Part shown: positions 18,541 through 31,583 of the stretch, piece after piece
Numbering within the stretch: the first letter of the stretch is position 1
Layout of the letters: each line of letters starts with the position of its first letter
Assembly (NCBI RefSeq): GCF_006517255.1
Contig: NZ_CP041185.1
Coordinates: 5,270,001 to 5,334,000, forward strand
Source of the DNA: Janthinobacterium tructae
Lineage (GTDB): Bacteria > Pseudomonadota > Gammaproteobacteria > Burkholderiales > Burkholderiaceae_D
Length of the DNA stretch: 64,000 nt
Reading direction: 5' to 3'
Notes under the pieces: generated by a model
Databases searched by the model: none
What the model saw: the letters and a program-made list of their open reading frames with translations, nothing else
What the model was told of the DNA's origin: nothing
Position numbers and translations under genes: made by a program

Positions 18541-19530
18541 TCAGTGATTGCGGTCCACGGCAAACGAGCACAGTTGCAGCATGGATTGCTTGTAGACGCT
18601 GTCCGGCCAGCCGGCGATGGCATCGGCGGCGCGCTTGCCGGCGATTTCCGCCTGCTTGCGCGTGTAGTCGAGGGCGCCGCTGCTGGTGATGGCGGCCAGG
18701 ATGGCGTCGAAATGCTGTTCGTCGCCTTGCTCGATGCAGCTGCGCACCAGTTCGCGTTGCTCTGGCGTGCCGTTTTCCATCAGCCAGATCAGCGGCATGG
18801 TCGGTTTGCCTTCGCGCAAGTCGTCTCCCACGTTCTTGCCGATTTCGGTGGCGTCGCCTGCATAGTCGAGTACGTCGTCGATCAGCTGGAATGCCGTGCC
18901 CAGCGAGCGGCCGTATTCGGCAGCCGCTTCGATATCGTCTTCGCTGGCGCCGGCGATCAGGGCGCCCAGTTGCGCCGACGCTTCGAACAGCTTGGCTGTC
19001 TTCGAGCGGATGACGTTCAGGTAGCTCTCTTGCGTCACATCCGGATCGTGCATGTTCAGCAACTGCAGCACTTCGCCTTCGGCGATCACGTTGGTGGCGT
19101 CGGAGAGGATTTGCATGACGCGCATATTGTTCAGCGATACCATCAGCTGGAACGAGCGCGAGTGCAGGAAGTCACCCACCAGTACCGAGGCCGCATTGCC
19201 GAACAGGGCGTTGGCCGTCTGGCGTCCGCGGCGCATCGACGATTCATCGACGACATCGTCGTGCAGCAGGGTGGCGGTATGGATGAATTCGACCACGGCA
19301 GCCAGTTCATGGTGCGCCGTGCCGCGATAGGCGTGGGCATTGGCCACCAGCAAAATCAGCACGGGACGGATGCGTTTACCGCCTGCACTGATGATGTATT
19401 CAGCGATCTGGTTAATCAGAATCACGTCGGAGTGCAGTTTTTGGCGGATCACCGTATTGACTGCGTCCATATCGGCGGCAATCGTTTGCACGATGGTGTT
19501 TTGGTTAACGTGTTTGTTAGCGTCAGACAA
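18541..19530 (-). CDS. ispB: Octaprenyl diphosphate synthase IspB
   Basis: Trans-polyprenyl diphosphate synthase that extends FPP with IPP to make the ubiquinone side chain. It has 329 residues. The first Asp-rich motif is DDVVD (residues 91-95), preceded by GGKRIRP, and the second is DDVLDY. The small C-terminal residues FAVDRNH resemble other IspB proteins, whose ends help set chain length. It is divergent from rplU across a promoter region, the standard proteobacterial arrangement. Confidence 0.95.
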   Translation of the reverse strand: MSDANKHVNQNTIVQTIAADMDAVNTVIRQKLHSDVILINQIAEYIISAGGKRIRPVLILLVANAHAYRGTAHHELAAVVEFIHTATLLHDDVVDESSMRRGRQTANALFGNAASVLVGDFLHSRSFQLMVSLNNMRVMQILSDATNVIAEGEVLQLLNMHDPDVTQESYLNVIRSKTAKLFEASAQLGALIAGASEDDIEAAAEYGRSLGTAFQLIDDVLDYAGDATEIGKNVGDDLREGKPTMPLIWLMENGTPEQRELVRSCIEQGDEQHFDAILAAITSSGALDYTRKQAEIAGKRAADAIAGWPDSVYKQSMLQLCSFAVDRNH

Positions 19531-19724
19531 GGCGAACCTGCATTAGATTGTGGGTGCGGCGATTATACGACAAGGCTTGCGCGAGCGTGATGTTTGCCTA
19601 TGACTGTAGAGCAATTGTTTGACCTTGTTGGCACTGGCGCGTGCTTTTCTGTCCGCCTGGCGCAAGCCTGACATCATGGTCAGGTTGTCGACATACCACG
19701 ATCGTCAAGCTTTGTGAATAGTTT

Positions 19725-19753
19725 TTGACGCAATTTCTCAGTCCGTGTATAAT
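19725..19753 (+). promoter_or_regulatory. Sigma-70 promoter of rplU-rpmA
   Basis: TTGACG (19725-19730), a 17-nt spacer and TATAAT (19748-19753) make a near-consensus promoter, about 80 nt before the rplU start. The rest of the ispB-rplU gap (19531-19834) shows nothing else recognisable. Confidence 0.85.
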
Positions 19754-19834
19754 CGCTGGTTCCCCCTGTTGTGTACGGCTTGCTTTGCGTGGCAGTGGGA
19801 CAAATTCTTTCAACATTTGATGAGGTTTCAAATC

Positions 19835-20146
19835 ATGTACGCGGTCATAAAAACCGGTGGCAAACAATACAAAGTTGTCGCTGGCGAAAAACTTAAAGTA
19901 GAACAGATACCGGCAGACATTGGTTCCGAAATCACCATCGATCAAGTTCTCGCAGTAGGCGCGGGCGACACCATTAAGTTTGGTGCGCCATTGGTCGAAG
20001 GTGCAACGGTACTGGTTACGGTTGTGGCGCATGGTCGCCATGATAAGGTCAAAATTTTCAAGATGCGTCGTCGTAAGCATTACCAAAAGCATCAAGGCCA
20101 TCGCCAGAATTTTACCGAAATCCAAATCGTTTCGATCAACGGCTAA
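19835..20146 (+). CDS. rplU: 50S ribosomal protein L21
   Basis: 103 residues beginning [24 protein letters not shown] with the conserved [16 protein letters not shown] near the C terminus, full length for L21. The ATG at 19835 has GAGG upstream; the frame extends 30 codons further but that part overlaps the promoter. It binds 23S rRNA. rpmA follows after 40 nt. Confidence 0.97.
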   Translation: MYAVIKTGGKQYKVVAGEKLKVEQIPADIGSEITIDQVLAVGAGDTIKFGAPLVEGATVLVTVVAHGRHDKVKIFKMRRRKHYQKHQGHRQNFTEIQIVSING

Positions 20147-20186
20147 TCGCCGCTGTTTGAATTAATCAGCTATCAAGGAGTCTTAA

Positions 20187-20459
20187 ATGGCACATAAAAA
20201 AGGCGGCGGCACAACGCGAAACGGCCGTGATTCAGAATCAAAACGTCTGGGCGTTAAAGTCTACGGCGGCCAAGCTATCAATGCTGGCGGCATCATCATT
20301 CGTCAACGCGGCACGCCAGTGCGCGCCGGCGAAGGCGTAGGCATGGGCAAAGACCACACCTTGTTCGCGCTGATCGCGGGCAAAGTGAAGTTCGTTGTCA
20401 AAGGTGCTGGCTCGAAGCAATTCGTGACCGTTGTACCTAACGCAGCAGTACCAGCGTAA
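20187..20459 (+). CDS. rpmA: 50S ribosomal protein L27
   Basis: 90 residues starting [20 protein letters not shown]. The conserved glycine-rich N terminus reaches toward the peptidyl transferase centre, and [18 protein letters not shown] follows. The length is normal. AAGGAG precedes the ATG. It is co-transcribed with rplU and followed by two hairpins before obgE. Confidence 0.97.
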   Translation: MAHKKGGGTTRNGRDSESKRLGVKVYGGQAINAGGIIIRQRGTPVRAGEGVGMGKDHTLFALIAGKVKFVVKGAGSKQFVTVVPNAAVPA

Positions 20460-20523
20460 TTCATCGCGGGGCGCCAGTTCGCCCCGCCGTGATCGCATGA
20501 TGTAAGGCGCAAGCCTTCAATCG

Positions 20524-21682
<1,159 letters not shown>

Positions 21683-21694
21683 GGCTGTATCCTG

Positions 21695-22105
21695 ATGTCA
21701 GTACAGGCGGTCGCTGTCGCGTCTTCGCGCAAGCAAGCGTGGCAGCGCCGTGTATTGCATCTGATCGCGTATGCTTACGGGCTGAGCGTGGTCGCCTGCC
21801 TGCTGTTCGCCGATGAAATGGCGGCCGGCATGGGCATCTTCCTCAATGGCGTCAATGGCTACAGCCAGTTCTACGCCTCCCATGTCGGTGTCTGGGGCGC
21901 TACCGCGCTCCTGGCGCTGTTCGCAGCACGGCAGGGCGAACCGCCCATCCTCGGCGATATCACTGCAATGTTGGTCCTGGCGCAGCCCGCCGGCCGTTTG
22001 TACGCGGCCATCAGTTTCGGCTTGCCCCAGGGTTTTGTGTTGTTCATGTGCGCAATGGAGCTGACGGCGGGGCTGGCCTTGCTGCTGCTGCGTCCTGCGC
22101 GCTGA
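21695..22105 (+). CDS. Small four-helix membrane protein
   Basis: 136 residues with four hydrophobic segments, roughly residues 20-40, 62-80, 88-105 and 110-132. It is small, neutral and lies between obgE (12 nt) and proB (27 nt) on the same strand, so it is probably transcribed with them. It resembles the DUF4345-type layout, but I cannot confirm this by eye. The function is unknown. Confidence 0.65.
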   Translation: MSVQAVAVASSRKQAWQRRVLHLIAYAYGLSVVACLLFADEMAAGMGIFLNGVNGYSQFYASHVGVWGATALLALFAARQGEPPILGDITAMLVLAQPAGRLYAAISFGLPQGFVLFMCAMELTAGLALLLLRPAR

Positions 22106-22132
22106 CGTCTATTAAGTGAAGAGCGCCGCCCC

Positions 22133-23251
22133 ATGGATTCCGTGATTCAAAAAGCTACCCGCATCATCATCAAAGTCGGCTCCTCGCTGGTCACCAACGA
22201 TGGCCGCGGACTCGACCATGCAGCTATTGCCCGCTGGGCTGCGCAGATTTCCGGCTTGCGCGCGCTGGGCAAGGAAGTCGTGCTGGTCAGCTCCGGCGCC
22301 ATCGCCGAAGGCATGCTGCGCCTCGGTTTCGAGCAGCGCCCCACCGATATCCACGAATTGCAGGCCTGCGCCGCCGTCGGCCAGATGGGCCTGGCGCAAA
22401 TCTATGAAAGCAGCTTCCGCGCCCACCAGCTGGGCACGGCGCAAGTGCTGCTGACGCACGCCGACCTGGCCGACCGCGAACGCTACCTGAATGCCCGCTC
22501 CACCCTGACGACCCTGCTGCGCCTGGGGGTGGTGCCGATCATCAATGAAAACGACACGGTCGTCACCGATGAAATCAAGTTCGGCGACAACGATACCCTG
22601 GGCGCCCTGGTGGCCAACCTGATCGAGGCCGATGCGCTGGTCATCCTGACTGACCAGCACGGCCTGTTCTCGGCCGACCCGCGCAAGGCCCCGAACGCCT
22701 ACCTGATCACGCAAGGTGTGGCGGGCGATCCGGCCCTGGAGGCGATGGCCGGCGGCGCCGGCAGCAGCCTGGGGCGTGGAGGCATGTTGACGAAAATCCT
22801 CGCCGCCAAGCGCGCCGCCAAGTCCGGTGCTCATACGATCATCGCCTGGGGCCGTGACAGCGACGTGCTCAGCCGCCTGGCGCAGGGCGAAGCGATCGGT
22901 ACGCAGTTGCTGGCGCAAACGGGACAGTTGACGGCGCGTAAGCAGTGGATGGCCGATCATCTGCACACGGCCGGCGCCGTGGTGCTGGACGCGGGCGCCG
23001 TGCAAAAGCTGCGCCAGGAAGGCAAGTCCCTGTTGCCGATCGGCGTGACGGGCGTGAACGGCGAATTCGGCCGCGGCGCCGTCATTACCTGCGTCGATGC
23101 CGACGGCGTACCCGTGGCGCGCGGCCTGTCCAACTACACGAGCGGCGAAGCGCGCCGCATCATGCGCAAGCCCTCCACCGAGATCGAGTCGATTCTCGGC
23201 TATATGGAAGGCCATGAGCTGATTCACCGCGACAATATGGTGTTGTTGTAG
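22133..23251 (+). CDS. proB: Glutamate 5-kinase ProB
   Basis: First enzyme of proline synthesis, phosphorylating glutamate. It has 372 residues: an amino-acid kinase domain beginning [15 protein letters not shown], with [11 protein letters not shown] and [17 protein letters not shown], and a C-terminal PUA domain from about residue 280 ([25 protein letters not shown]). ProB in this form is feedback inhibited by proline. Its stop codon is part of a REP-like repeat pair. Confidence 0.96.
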   Translation: MDSVIQKATRIIIKVGSSLVTNDGRGLDHAAIARWAAQISGLRALGKEVVLVSSGAIAEGMLRLGFEQRPTDIHELQACAAVGQMGLAQIYESSFRAHQLGTAQVLLTHADLADRERYLNARSTLTTLLRLGVVPIINENDTVVTDEIKFGDNDTLGALVANLIEADALVILTDQHGLFSADPRKAPNAYLITQGVAGDPALEAMAGGAGSSLGRGGMLTKILAAKRAAKSGAHTIIAWGRDSDVLSRLAQGEAIGTQLLAQTGQLTARKQWMADHLHTAGAVVLDAGAVQKLRQEGKSLLPIGVTGVNGEFGRGAVITCVDADGVPVARGLSNYTSGEARRIMRKPSTEIESILGYMEGHELIHRDNMVLL

Positions 23252-23330
23252 GTCGGATTAGCGCGTCGCGCGTAATCCGACAGCTCCAATGTTGTCGGAT
23301 TACGGCGCTTTGCGCCTAATCCGACCTACG
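23249..23330. repeat. REP-like inverted palindrome pair
   Basis: Two palindromes, GTCGGATTA..TAATCCGAC at 23252-23281 and GTCGGATTAC..CTAATCCGAC at 23294-23325, face each other around a 12-nt spacer. The outer ends are GTAG on the left and CTACG on the right. The layout is that of a BIME/REP pair mobilised by RAYT transposases in many gammaproteobacteria and betaproteobacteria. The left end begins within the proB stop codon. Confidence 0.75.
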
Positions 23331-23342
23331 CAGCGACTCCAT

Positions 23343-23367
23343 CGGCCCTATTCGGGCCGTTTTTTTG
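23343..23367 (+). terminator. proB terminator
   Basis: Stem CGGCCC/GGGCCG with loop TATTC is followed by seven T residues. It sits just downstream of the REP-like pair and immediately before the end of the convergent nth gene. Confidence 0.8.
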
Positions 23368-23368
23368 C

Positions 23369-24016
23369 CTACACCACGGCCGGCATCGGCGATTTGCTCT
23401 TGTAATCGCACAAGTCGGCAATCATGCAGTTCCAGCATTGCGGTTTGCGCGCCGTGCATGTGTAGCGGCCGTGCAAGATGAGCCAGTGGTGGGCGTCGTG
23501 CAGGAATTCCTTGGGTATGAATTTCAACAGTTTTTGCTCGACGATATCGACATTCTTGCCCGGCGCGATGCCGGTGCGGTTCGAGACGCGGAAGATATGC
23601 GTGTCGACCGCCATGGTCGGTTCGCCAAACGCCGTGTTCATGACCACATTCGCCGTCTTGCGGCCCACGCCGGGCAAGGCTTCCAGCGAGGCGCGGTCGC
23701 GCGGCACTTCGCCGCCGTGCTGTTCCAGCAGGATCTGGCAGGTGGCGATGACGTTCTTGGCCTTGGTGCGGAACAGGCCGATGGTGCGGATGTAGCTGGC
23801 CAGCTCATCGACACCCAGGGCCAGTATCTTGGCTGGCGTATTGGCGACCGGATACAGCAAACGGGTGGCTTTGTTGACGGACACGTCCGTCGCCTGCGCC
23901 GACAGCAGCACGGCGATCAGCAGCTCGAACGGCGTCGTGTATTCGAGTTCCGTTTTTGGCGACGGATTGGCGGCGCGAAAGCGCGTAAAGATTTCCAGGC
24001 GTTTGGCGGCGTTCAT
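23369..24016 (-). CDS. nth: Endonuclease III Nth
   Basis: Base-excision repair glycosylase/AP lyase for oxidised pyrimidines. The 215 residues contain the helix-hairpin-helix LPGVGRKTA with catalytic Lys120, VDTH with Asp138, and the C-terminal [4Fe-4S] cysteines 187, 194, 197 and 203 (C-x6-C-x2-C-x5-C). Length and motifs are standard. Its ATG overlaps the rsxB stop by 4 nt. Confidence 0.97.
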   Translation of the reverse strand: MNAAKRLEIFTRFRAANPSPKTELEYTTPFELLIAVLLSAQATDVSVNKATRLLYPVANTPAKILALGVDELASYIRTIGLFRTKAKNVIATCQILLEQHGGEVPRDRASLEALPGVGRKTANVVMNTAFGEPTMAVDTHIFRVSNRTGIAPGKNVDIVEQKLLKFIPKEFLHDAHHWLILHGRYTCTARKPQCWNCMIADLCDYKSKSPMPAVV

Positions 24017-24747
24017 GCGTCTTTTTTCGGCGTGGTGGGGGCGGGCGGTTCGGTCTGGGCGGCGACGCTGGCGGCGGCCTTGGCGCGCGCGCGCTCCATG
24101 GCGGCGGCGATGATGGCGCGCTTGCGTTCCTTCTCCGCCTGTTCATCGGGCGTGACAGGCACTTCCTGCGTCACTTCCTGCATCTTGGCGACGGCCTTGG
24201 CGGCCAGGCGCGCGTCGTTGGCCTCGGCTTCGCGGCGCAGCCGCCGTGTGCGGAAATCGTGGCGCGCGCGCGCATCGTCGGCTTCCGCCTGGCTCCAGGC
24301 ATCCCAGCCGGTGGCGTCGCCGCTGACCGGGTACATCACAATACAGTCGACGGGGCAGGGTGCCACGCACAGGTCGCAGCCCGTGCACAGGCTGGACACC
24401 ACCGTATGCATCTGCTTGGCGGCGCCGACAATGGCGTCCACCGGGCAAGCCTGGATGCACAGGGTGCAGCCGATACACAGCGATTCATCGATATAGGCGA
24501 CAGATCGCGGACGTTCGAGGCCGTTGACGGGATTGAGCGGAATGACTTTTTTGCCCAGCAAGCCGGCCAGGCGCACGATGCCCTGTGCGCCGCCCGGTGG
24601 GCACTGGTTGATGTCGGCGCTGCCGGCGGCTATCGCTTCCGCATACGGGCGGCAGCCGTTGTAGCCGCATTTGGTGCATTGCGTTTGCGGCAGCAAGTCT
24701 TCGATCTGGTCGGCAAGTGAGGGAGGGGCAGGGTGCGGCACGGTCAT
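24013..24747 (-). CDS. rsxB: RnfB/RsxB-type electron transport iron-sulfur protein
   Basis: 244 residues. The N-terminal Fe-S domain has Cys24, Cys27, Cys32 and Cys49 ([19 protein letters not shown]), followed by two ferredoxin clusters, [14 protein letters not shown] and [14 protein letters not shown]. The C-terminal third is a charged, Ala/Glu/Arg-rich helix. The hydrophobic N-terminal anchor of classical RnfB is missing. No other rnf genes are next to it; it overlaps nth by 4 nt, the common arrangement in Burkholderiales. Electron partners are unknown. Confidence 0.87.
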   Translation of the reverse strand: MTVPHPAPPSLADQIEDLLPQTQCTKCGYNGCRPYAEAIAAGSADINQCPPGGAQGIVRLAGLLGKKVIPLNPVNGLERPRSVAYIDESLCIGCTLCIQACPVDAIVGAAKQMHTVVSSLCTGCDLCVAPCPVDCIVMYPVSGDATGWDAWSQAEADDARARHDFRTRRLRREAEANDARLAAKAVAKMQEVTQEVPVTPDEQAEKERKRAIIAAAMERARAKAAASVAAQTEPPAPTTPKKDA

Positions 24748-25024
24748 CTTCGATACGGTAAAACGCCATTATCGGCCATCCGGCGCGCGCACAAGTAAAA
24801 ACCTGTTTCGTGAGAGGGATAAGGTGTGCCATGGCGAGCTGTTGCAGGCGCGCCGCAATCGTATTTTATTTCCTGCGGGAATGTCAAAGTGAAAATAAAC
24901 AACTTTGCAATTTCTTTTTTTTGTGGGAGCATGATTTTTATCAAGCCTGTGATTAAAAAAAGCCGACCGCCAGCCCTGTTGCCGCGCCTGCACTGCCAGG
25001 TGCGCCAGGCCATAGGAGCCAAAC

Positions 25025-25852
25025 ATGCGTTTCCTCCGGACAGTTGGTTTGCCCTTCTGTTTGCTCATGCACTCTACGCTTGCCCTTGCGCACGGGCAGG
25101 CGACCTCCCCCGTGGCGACGCCGGGCGCTGCCAGTTCGCGCATCGTCCGTTTCGCGGCGGAAGACTGGCCGCCCTTCATTTCCCATAGCCTGCCTGCCGA
25201 TGGCATGTCGGGCGCCATGGTTAGCGCCGTCTTCGAACGCATGGGCTATGTCGTTAAGTATGAGTATTTTCCGTGGAAGCGCGCCATGCAGTTTGGTTTG
25301 AGCAGTCCCCGCTACGCGGGTTTACTGGCCGTCTGGCGCACGCCCGAGCGGGAAAAACTCTGCCACTTTTCTGTTCCGGTTGGCAACACACAGGGGGTGC
25401 TGGCCTACCTGAAGGAGGATGGCGTGCCCGGTACCACCCTGGCCGAACTGGGCAAGCTGCGCATCGGCACCGTGGCCGGCTATTCGAATGGCGAGCAGTT
25501 CGATGGCATGGTGGCGCGTGGCGAACTGAAGACGGAAGAGGGCTTGAATGACGCGACGAATCTGAAGAAACTGTTCATCAAGCGATATCGCGTGATCGTC
25601 ATCGAGCGACACGTTCTGCAGCACTTGCTGATGGGACGCAACTTCAGCAAGGCCGAGCGTGAGCGCATCGCCATTATCGATACCGTTTTCAAGGAGCGCC
25701 CCGTGCATGTGTGCTTCCAGCGCACCGCGGACGGCGCGGTGCAGCAAAAGCGCTTCAACGAGGCGGCGCGCGATATCGACACGGCCCGGTTGGAACGCGA
25801 TTACTGGAAGCGGCTCGACCAGAGCCTGGCGACGGCGCCACCGAATCCCTGA
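25025..25852 (+). CDS. Periplasmic amino-acid-binding-like protein (SBP family 3)
   Basis: 275 residues with a signal peptide (MRFLRTVGLPFCLLMHSTLALA), then the family 3 pattern RIVRFAAEDWPPFISHSLPADGMSGAMVSAVFERMGY and KLRIGTVAGYSNGEQF. No permease or ATPase genes flank it, so it is not obviously part of an ABC importer. It may be a stand-alone ligand sensor or scavenger. It precedes the TonB receptor by 126 nt on the same strand; co-transcription is possible but unproven. The 277 nt upstream hold no recognisable gene. Confidence 0.75.
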   Translation: MRFLRTVGLPFCLLMHSTLALAHGQATSPVATPGAASSRIVRFAAEDWPPFISHSLPADGMSGAMVSAVFERMGYVVKYEYFPWKRAMQFGLSSPRYAGLLAVWRTPEREKLCHFSVPVGNTQGVLAYLKEDGVPGTTLAELGKLRIGTVAGYSNGEQFDGMVARGELKTEEGLNDATNLKKLFIKRYRVIVIERHVLQHLLMGRNFSKAERERIAIIDTVFKERPVHVCFQRTADGAVQQKRFNEAARDIDTARLERDYWKRLDQSLATAPPNP

Positions 25853-25978
25853 GCTATCGCGCCACTGTTGTTCGTTGCCAAAACGAAATATCTAAATACG
25901 AAACCATTCGTTCTTGTTTGTTTGTCCATCCTTTAGTCTGCAACCACTGTGTTGACGACTTTGAAAGGATGTTTTCGT

Positions 25979-28528
<2,550 letters not shown>

Positions 28529-28536
28529 GAGCGCTC

Positions 28537-28616
28537 AAAAAAGGCCATGGCGGCGTTGCATCGCCTCGCCGTACTTTCGTACTGTCTTCGGCAATGCGCC
28601 TGGCCCTGACCTTTTC
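28537..28616. repeat. Imperfect dyad, candidate dispersed repeat or attenuator
   Basis: Between the receptor and the dioxygenase lies a long imperfect dyad: AAAAAAGGCC at the left and GGCC..CCTTTT at the right, with an inner GTAC-TTTC-GTAC hairpin (28571-28582). It resembles small palindromic elements repeated in Oxalobacteraceae intergenic regions, but only one copy is seen in this window. Confidence 0.4.
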
Positions 28617-28658
28617 ATTGAGCACTTTTTATTACTTATCTAAAAATCAGGAACTCAC

Positions 28659-29342
28659 ATGTCTGACAACACGCAACACGCGGCCATCGATCTGGAATGG
28701 GCCAATCTCCTCTCGCCGCAACGCCGCACGGTCTTGCGTGGCGGCGGCCTGGTGGCGGCGCTGGCCGCCTCTAGCCTGACTGGTTCCGTGCTGGCGCAGG
28801 ATGGCGCCGTCAAACGCGCGCAACCAGCACCCGGTAAAAGTCCGTGGGGCGAGCATACGGATACGGCGCCCACGCCGCGCCCTGTCAGCGTGCGGCCCGG
28901 CGAGGAAACCTTGCCGGGCAAGCCGCGCGCCTACACGGATATCGAGAGTTATCACGCGCATATTTATTTTGATGAAGACAGTTACCAGAAGGCGGCGCTG
29001 ATACGCAAGTGGGCGGCCGAGCGCTTCCAGATCGAGCTGGGCGACTGGAACCTGGAGCCGCGCGGCCCGCACGTGACGCCCTCGTTCTATTTCGGCTTTA
29101 CCAATGATTTGCTGCCCGTGATCGTGCCGTGGCTGCAGTTGAACAGCCTGGGCCTGACGATATTGATCCACCCGAATACGGAAGATCCGCGCGCCGACCA
29201 TCTGTATTACGCGCTGTGGGTGAACCGTTCGCAGCCCGTGAATGGCTATGCGATGAAGAAGCCGGGGCCGGGCGAACCGCGAGTCGAGCAGATCTTTGTC
29301 AATACGCACCCGACAGTGAAAATCGAAACGTCGCGCGCATGA
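28659..29342 (+). CDS. Exported DOPA 4,5-dioxygenase-family protein
   Basis: 227 residues. The N terminus has a twin-arginine pattern (RRTVLRGGG, Arg22-Arg23) and a hydrophobic stretch ending SVLA (residue 46), so Tat export is likely. The C-terminal 130 residues match the DOPA-dioxygenase family: YHAHIYF (His99, His101), RGPHVTPS (His138), LTILIHPNTEDPRADH (His171, His181). Characterised members open the catechol ring of DOPA by extradiol cleavage. Most bacterial homologues are short cytoplasmic proteins, so the export signal is unusual. It follows the TonB receptor by 130 nt. Confidence 0.82.
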   Translation: MSDNTQHAAIDLEWANLLSPQRRTVLRGGGLVAALAASSLTGSVLAQDGAVKRAQPAPGKSPWGEHTDTAPTPRPVSVRPGEETLPGKPRAYTDIESYHAHIYFDEDSYQKAALIRKWAAERFQIELGDWNLEPRGPHVTPSFYFGFTNDLLPVIVPWLQLNSLGLTILIHPNTEDPRADHLYYALWVNRSQPVNGYAMKKPGPGEPRVEQIFVNTHPTVKIETSRA

Positions 29343-29355
29343 GCTGGGTATAAAA

Positions 29356-29391
29356 AAAACGCCACGTCAGTGTGAACTGGCGTGGCGTTTT
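29356..29391. terminator. Bidirectional terminator after the dioxygenase and phaZ
   Basis: An 11-bp stem AAAACGCCACG/CGTGGCGTTTT continues into CAGT/ACTG around a GTGA loop. It lies between two convergent genes, with an A run on the left that gives the minus strand its T tail. Confidence 0.85.
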
Positions 29392-29408
29392 GATGGATAT
29401 GCTGTGTA

Positions 29409-30629
29409 TCAGCCGTGTTTCTGGATGAATTCGCCGATTTTCGGGCAAATGACCTCGCGCCAGCGGCGGCCCGAGAAGATGCCGTAGTGGCCGCATTTCG
29501 GCGCCACGAAATCTTGCTGCATCTCGGCAGGGATGCCGGAACACAAGTCATGCGCCGCCTGCGTCTGGCCGGCGCCGGAAATGTCGTCCAGTTCGCCTTC
29601 TACGGTAAACAGCGCCACATTCGTGATGTCTTGCGGACGCACCAGCTGGCCGCCCACTTTCCAGGTGCCCGTCGGCAGGCTGAATTCCTGGAACACCGTT
29701 TTGATGGTTTCCAGGTAGTACTCGGCCGGCATGTCCAGCACGGCGTTGTACTCGTTGTAGAACTGGCGATGGCCTTCCGCCGGCTCGTCATCGCCCGTCA
29801 CCAGGTGCATGTAGAACTCGCGGTGGCTTTGTGCGTGGCGGCCCGGGTTCATGGCGATGAAACCGGCGTGCTGCAGGAAGCCCGGATACACCTTGCGGCC
29901 AAAGCCAGGGTAGTTCGGCGGCACCGCGTAGATCACGGTGTTTTCAAACCACGAGAATTTCTTTTCCGTCGCCAGGTTGTTCACTTGCGTGGGCGAGCGG
30001 CGCGGGTCGATGGGGCCGCCCATCATCGTCATGGTCTTCGGCATGTGCGGATCTTTTGCCGTCGCCATCAGCGAGATGGCGGCCAGCACAGGCACGGTCG
30101 GTTGACAGACGGAAATCACGTGCAAGTCAGGCGCCAGCAGGCGGATGAATTCCTGCACATAGTAAATGTAGTCGTCCAGGTGGAACGGGCCTTCCGTCAG
30201 CGGTACCATGCGCGCGTCCGTCCAGTCGGTGATGTAGACATCGTGCTCGGCCAGTAAGCCGCGCACGGTATCGCGCAGCAGGGTCGAGTGGTGACCGGAC
30301 AGGGGGGCAACCAGCAAAACTTTGGGCTGTTGCAAGCCAGTGGCTTCTTTTTTGAAGTGAATCAGGCGGCAAAACGGTTTTGTCACGACAACGTGTTCGC
30401 GGATGTCGACGCTCTCGCCCTGGACGAGCACGGATTTGATGTCGAATTGCGGTTTTTCGTAGTCTTTGCCAAGGCGGTACATCAGCTCGTAGCCGGCTGC
30501 GATGCGTTGCGAAAACGGAGTGTGGGCCAGTGGGGAAACCGGGTTGGTAAATAACTTGGAGGACATGTCTGCCCATTGCATCACCGGAGTGAGGAAAGAG
30601 CGTTGCAGTTCGTGCAGTTGGTAAAGCAT
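29409..30629 (-). CDS. phaZ: Intracellular polyhydroxyalkanoate depolymerase PhaZ
   Basis: Mobilises stored PHB. The 406 residues begin MLYQLHELQRSFLTP, close to the start of Ralstonia PhaZ1, and contain VLLVAPLSGHHSTLLRDTVR, the nucleophile region VISVCQPTVPVL with Cys175 in place of Ser, and a C-terminal CGHYGIFSGRRWRE with the catalytic His. The ATG at 30629 has AAGGA 8 nt upstream; a start 16 codons earlier is possible but unsupported. A PHA-system protein lies at 33549, so PHA storage is probably active in this organism. Confidence 0.94.
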   Translation of the reverse strand: MLYQLHELQRSFLTPVMQWADMSSKLFTNPVSPLAHTPFSQRIAAGYELMYRLGKDYEKPQFDIKSVLVQGESVDIREHVVVTKPFCRLIHFKKEATGLQQPKVLLVAPLSGHHSTLLRDTVRGLLAEHDVYITDWTDARMVPLTEGPFHLDDYIYYVQEFIRLLAPDLHVISVCQPTVPVLAAISLMATAKDPHMPKTMTMMGGPIDPRRSPTQVNNLATEKKFSWFENTVIYAVPPNYPGFGRKVYPGFLQHAGFIAMNPGRHAQSHREFYMHLVTGDDEPAEGHRQFYNEYNAVLDMPAEYYLETIKTVFQEFSLPTGTWKVGGQLVRPQDITNVALFTVEGELDDISGAGQTQAAHDLCSGIPAEMQQDFVAPKCGHYGIFSGRRWREVICPKIGEFIQKHG

Positions 30630-30805
30630 ATAGAGTCCTTGTTTAATTCCAAGCGCCAATATCGGCTCAAATATCATAATCCAATTCTACGATATTTGTT
30701 GAGGACAAAATGTGCTTTACCGCGCATAGGTCCATAGTTTGCGCATCGATGTGACAGCGCGCCACACTTGCGTGGATAGACCTGCAACGATGTTTTAAAA
30801 GCAAA

Positions 30806-30829
30806 AAAAGCAGCGTTTCCGCTGCTTTT
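30806..30829 (-). terminator. fdxA terminator
   Basis: A 10-bp stem AAAAGCAGCG/CGCTGCTTTT with a 4-nt loop lies 76 nt beyond the fdxA stop, with extra A residues that form the T tail on the minus strand. Confidence 0.75.
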
Positions 30830-30904
30830 TGTATATTTATTTGCCGCTACGCCCCGGCGGGGAGGACGATCCCCATCGGAATGGCCGCCGCAACTGCCGT
30901 GCGT

Positions 30905-31228
30905 TTAGCGCACCAGCATGTCGAGCTTGTCCTTGACGTCCTTGTATTGCTCGGCTTCCGGCAAGGCAGCCTTCGTCTTGGTGATCGAAGGCCAGTTGCG
31001 GGCCAGATCGACGTTGATCTTGATGAAGGCTTGCTGGTCGCCCGGCACGTCTTCTTCCGCGAAAATCGCGTTCACCGGGCACTCTGCCACGCAGACGGCG
31101 CAGTCAATACATTCGTCCGGATCGATCGCCAGGAAGTTCGGGCCTTCCCGGAAACAATCTACCGGGCAGACATCGACGCAGTCGGTGTAGCGACAGGCGA
31201 TGCAGGATTCGGTGACAACGTGGGTCAT
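30905..31228 (-). CDS. fdxA: Seven-iron ferredoxin FdxA
   Basis: 107 residues with an N-terminal cluster region [17 protein letters not shown] (Cys9, 12, 17, 21, 25) and [15 protein letters not shown] (Cys40, 43, 46, 50), followed by the C-terminal extension of about 50 residues typical of 7Fe-8S ferredoxins ([3Fe-4S] plus [4Fe-4S]). It acts as a low-potential cytoplasmic electron carrier. It stands alone with its own terminator. Confidence 0.94.
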   Translation of the reverse strand: MTHVVTESCIACRYTDCVDVCPVDCFREGPNFLAIDPDECIDCAVCVAECPVNAIFAEEDVPGDQQAFIKINVDLARNWPSITKTKAALPEAEQYKDVKDKLDMLVR

Positions 31229-31562
31229 AACAGTCCTATCAATTTTTGGGGGAGGTGCTGTAGCGCCTGCAGGAACCTCGGCGGCGCATACTAAAGCAAA
31301 GCATTGTATTTTAAGGCAATTCGCTATTTCTCACAAATCCCGCTTATATACAATACGTATAAGCAAATTCATTTTTTCGCGTTGCCGTTGCCGTGCAGAG
31401 AGTGCAATTCAGCGACTATCCGGGACGTTGCCATGACGAACGCGGCAAGAAAGCGACAGTCGCCCGATGCGGCAGGGCGCAGTGCGGGCAGCGTGCTGAC
31501 TTGCCGTGTGGTGTTTTTGTTTTACTCAAATCAAGATCGATACCAAATACATGCCAGAAAAA
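31229..31562. other. Intergenic region upstream of fdxA
   Basis: 334 nt between the fdxA start and the end of the emfourin-like gene. It should hold the fdxA promoter, but no convincing hexamer pair was found. The left half is AT-rich. The right end contains half of an inverted repeat (see 31544-31583). No gene is seen. Confidence 0.5.
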
Positions 31563-31583
31563 TCAGGCGCTGGCACGTATTTG
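31544..31583. repeat. 13-bp inverted repeat at the end of the emfourin gene
   Basis: CAAATACATGCCA (31544-31556) and TGGCACGTATTTG (31571-31583) pair at 12 of 13 positions around a 14-nt loop that includes the emfourin stop codon. It may act as a terminator or a stability hairpin, although no T run follows. The arm core CAAATAC also recurs upstream of proV. Confidence 0.5.
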
